From Amphiura filiformis (taxonomy: Eukaryota > Echinodermata > Ophiuroidea > Amphilepidida > Amphiuridae), in NCBI RefSeq assembly GCF_039555335.1, contig NC_092635.1:70592058-70656057 (forward strand): a stretch of 64,000 nucleotides of DNA, written 5' to 3'. Every line of letters starts with the position of its first letter. The stretch's first letter is position 1. The position numbers were made by a program, and so were the translations under genes. Positions 62,494 through 64,000 of this stretch are shown piece by piece. The notes under the pieces were generated by a model. That model ran no database searches and had not been told where the DNA came from. It was given only the letters and a program-made list of their open reading frames with translations.

Positions 62494-64000
62494 GGCCTAC
62501 ATATACCCTTTTCTAATGGCGACTTTAGAATACATGTAAAGTCTTTGAGATTCCAAAAAGGCTTTAATGGGATACTGGTAATGAGCGGGCGTAGCGCGCC
62601 CAAAAATGTATTTTACACTATTTTGGGCCATAATCGGGGTAAAAAGGGCTTTACTGGTACTAGGTATGTCACAGTGGCTGCACAATAATTCTGCTACACT
62701 GTGCATGCAAGCATAACAGTGAATTGAAAAGGGCGCGCTTCAAATTTGGCCAATTTTAGAAAACATCCATGTCGATAAATGAATTTCTTCATATGCTTCA
62801 TTTATCCAAATTGTTTGAATTTTTAATATATGGTGTGTGAAGCCTTCCTGAGGCTACCATCAGGTCCCCAAAATTAAAAATTGTTTTGTTTAAGAACTAC
62901 TGCCTGTTTTTATGGATTTTTGAAGATCGCTCATAAATCAGTAAATATAGGCCTATTGAAGTAAAGGGACCTACCGCCATTTAGCTGAAATACTAATCTT
63001 TCTTAGCATGTAAATTATTTCCGTCGACAACGAATGAAGCACTTCCCTAAAACTAGTTGAAGCAAAACATTAATCAATGATATTTTTAGGGAGTAATTTT
63101 CCAAACCACAATAGCTCTAAGCCATTGTGTGTGTCCAAGGCCATACTACTTTTGTATACGCGGTACAGTAAAATAGCTGTTCCATTTACCGATTGTCCTC
63201 CCATGTTAATCGTGATGAAAAAATGTTAATTTAAGGTCTCATTGCAACTGAATTTTTATTTTTACTTTTCGGACTTGGCTTTGAGTAAGGGTAACACATA
63301 CCATGTTTACAGTAAAAATGAAAATTATATTCCAGACACCGTCAAAATGTCAAACTTTTTGTATTGTTTTTAAATAATTAACCGCAGTTCATTTATTCAA
63401 CCTCATAAAGGATCATTCTTAAAAAATTTATGATGAATGAACAGACGTTCATTAAATATTTAAAAAAAACCCCAAAATTACTCATGCCTAATTTGCATAA
63501 TAATATCATAAATACATAATTAACTGTAATTACCTAATTTGCATAATTAATTACTTTTTGTGTATTTTTGTTATCAATTGAAAGAACTTTGTATACATAT
63601 GTGTGCAAAAAAACCGCACCTTTATATCATGTACGGTTTTCTATTGGCATCAATTTTGCATATTAATTAGCTGAACTTAGTCATTTTTTGAGAGTTAATT
63701 TGTCTGCAGATTGGCCGAAATTGCTAAAATAGTATATTTGGTTAATTTATTATAATTATTCAATGATAGATTTTTTAAAATTTTGTTTTCTATAACGAAG
63801 TCAGGAAAGATAGGCATTTAACATGTGATATTTAAGTTAACGCTGCTTTTTCAAGCAAGCGTCCAAATAAACCTTCAAAATCTCGAAATGTGCCGATTTG
63901 GTCATTACAGCCATTTGTGGCAGGATTTCATTCCATCTACGAGCATCTTTAAATTGACACTACATCACAATGCATTGACCGATTTCAATTCTGTTTTTTG
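62494..64000. other. Right edge, no gene recognised
   Basis: AT-rich sequence with repeated TAATTTGCATAATTAATTA-type words near 63485-63560. No supported exon, RNA or element boundary was seen. Confidence 0.35.

Overview
The window is animal nuclear DNA, AT-rich and packed with introns and transposons. Spliced genes, a UBL7 orthologue, a BAK/BAX-type Bcl-2 gene, DIRS and Penelope retroelements and many foldback MITEs together suggest a marine invertebrate deuterostome such as an echinoderm or hemichordate. The species cannot be fixed from the sequence alone. Almost all open frames are short; the real coding sequence had to be joined from exons by splice sites and reading phase.

Three host genes are supported. 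(1) Minus strand, 12377 down to 1276 and on past the left edge: a low-complexity, probably nuclear protein with a basic N-terminus, seven tandem ~41-residue repeats in one large exon, and acidic serine-rich stretches. Four exons join in phase. (2) Plus strand, 37295-43415: a complete 314-residue BAK/BAX-like Bcl-2 family protein in four coding exons, with BH3, a divergent BH1, BH2 and a C-terminal membrane anchor. A possible upstream promoter and non-coding exon lie near 31.8-32.2 kb. (3) Minus strand, 58116-47819: a complete 370-residue UBL7 orthologue in ten exons, with an N-terminal ubiquitin-like domain and a C-terminal UBA domain. Genes 2 and 3 are tail to tail, 4.4 kb apart.

Between genes 1 and 2 (13-31 kb) is a transposon landfill: a tRNA-derived SINE, an L1/Tx1-type LINE 3' end, a truncated Ty3-type gag, hAT-like MITEs, a GC-rich degenerate DIRS element (20.65-27.94 kb, with inverted terminal repeats, internal complementary region, gag, RT-RNase H and tyrosine recombinase), and a Penelope-like element (28.4-31.3 kb, RT plus GIY-YIG endonuclease, inverted flanking repeats).

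The most striking pattern is the density and nesting of small non-autonomous DNA elements. At least seven loci are bounded by TTAA. Several, from different families, begin GG and end CC; one has the canonical piggyBac CCC/GGG ends. Four elements have perfect 8-bp target duplications (hAT type). Two clear nested insertions give relative ages. An exact 22-copy, 37-bp satellite sits in intron 1 of the Bcl-2 gene. No RNA-guided, toxin-antitoxin or biosynthetic system was seen.
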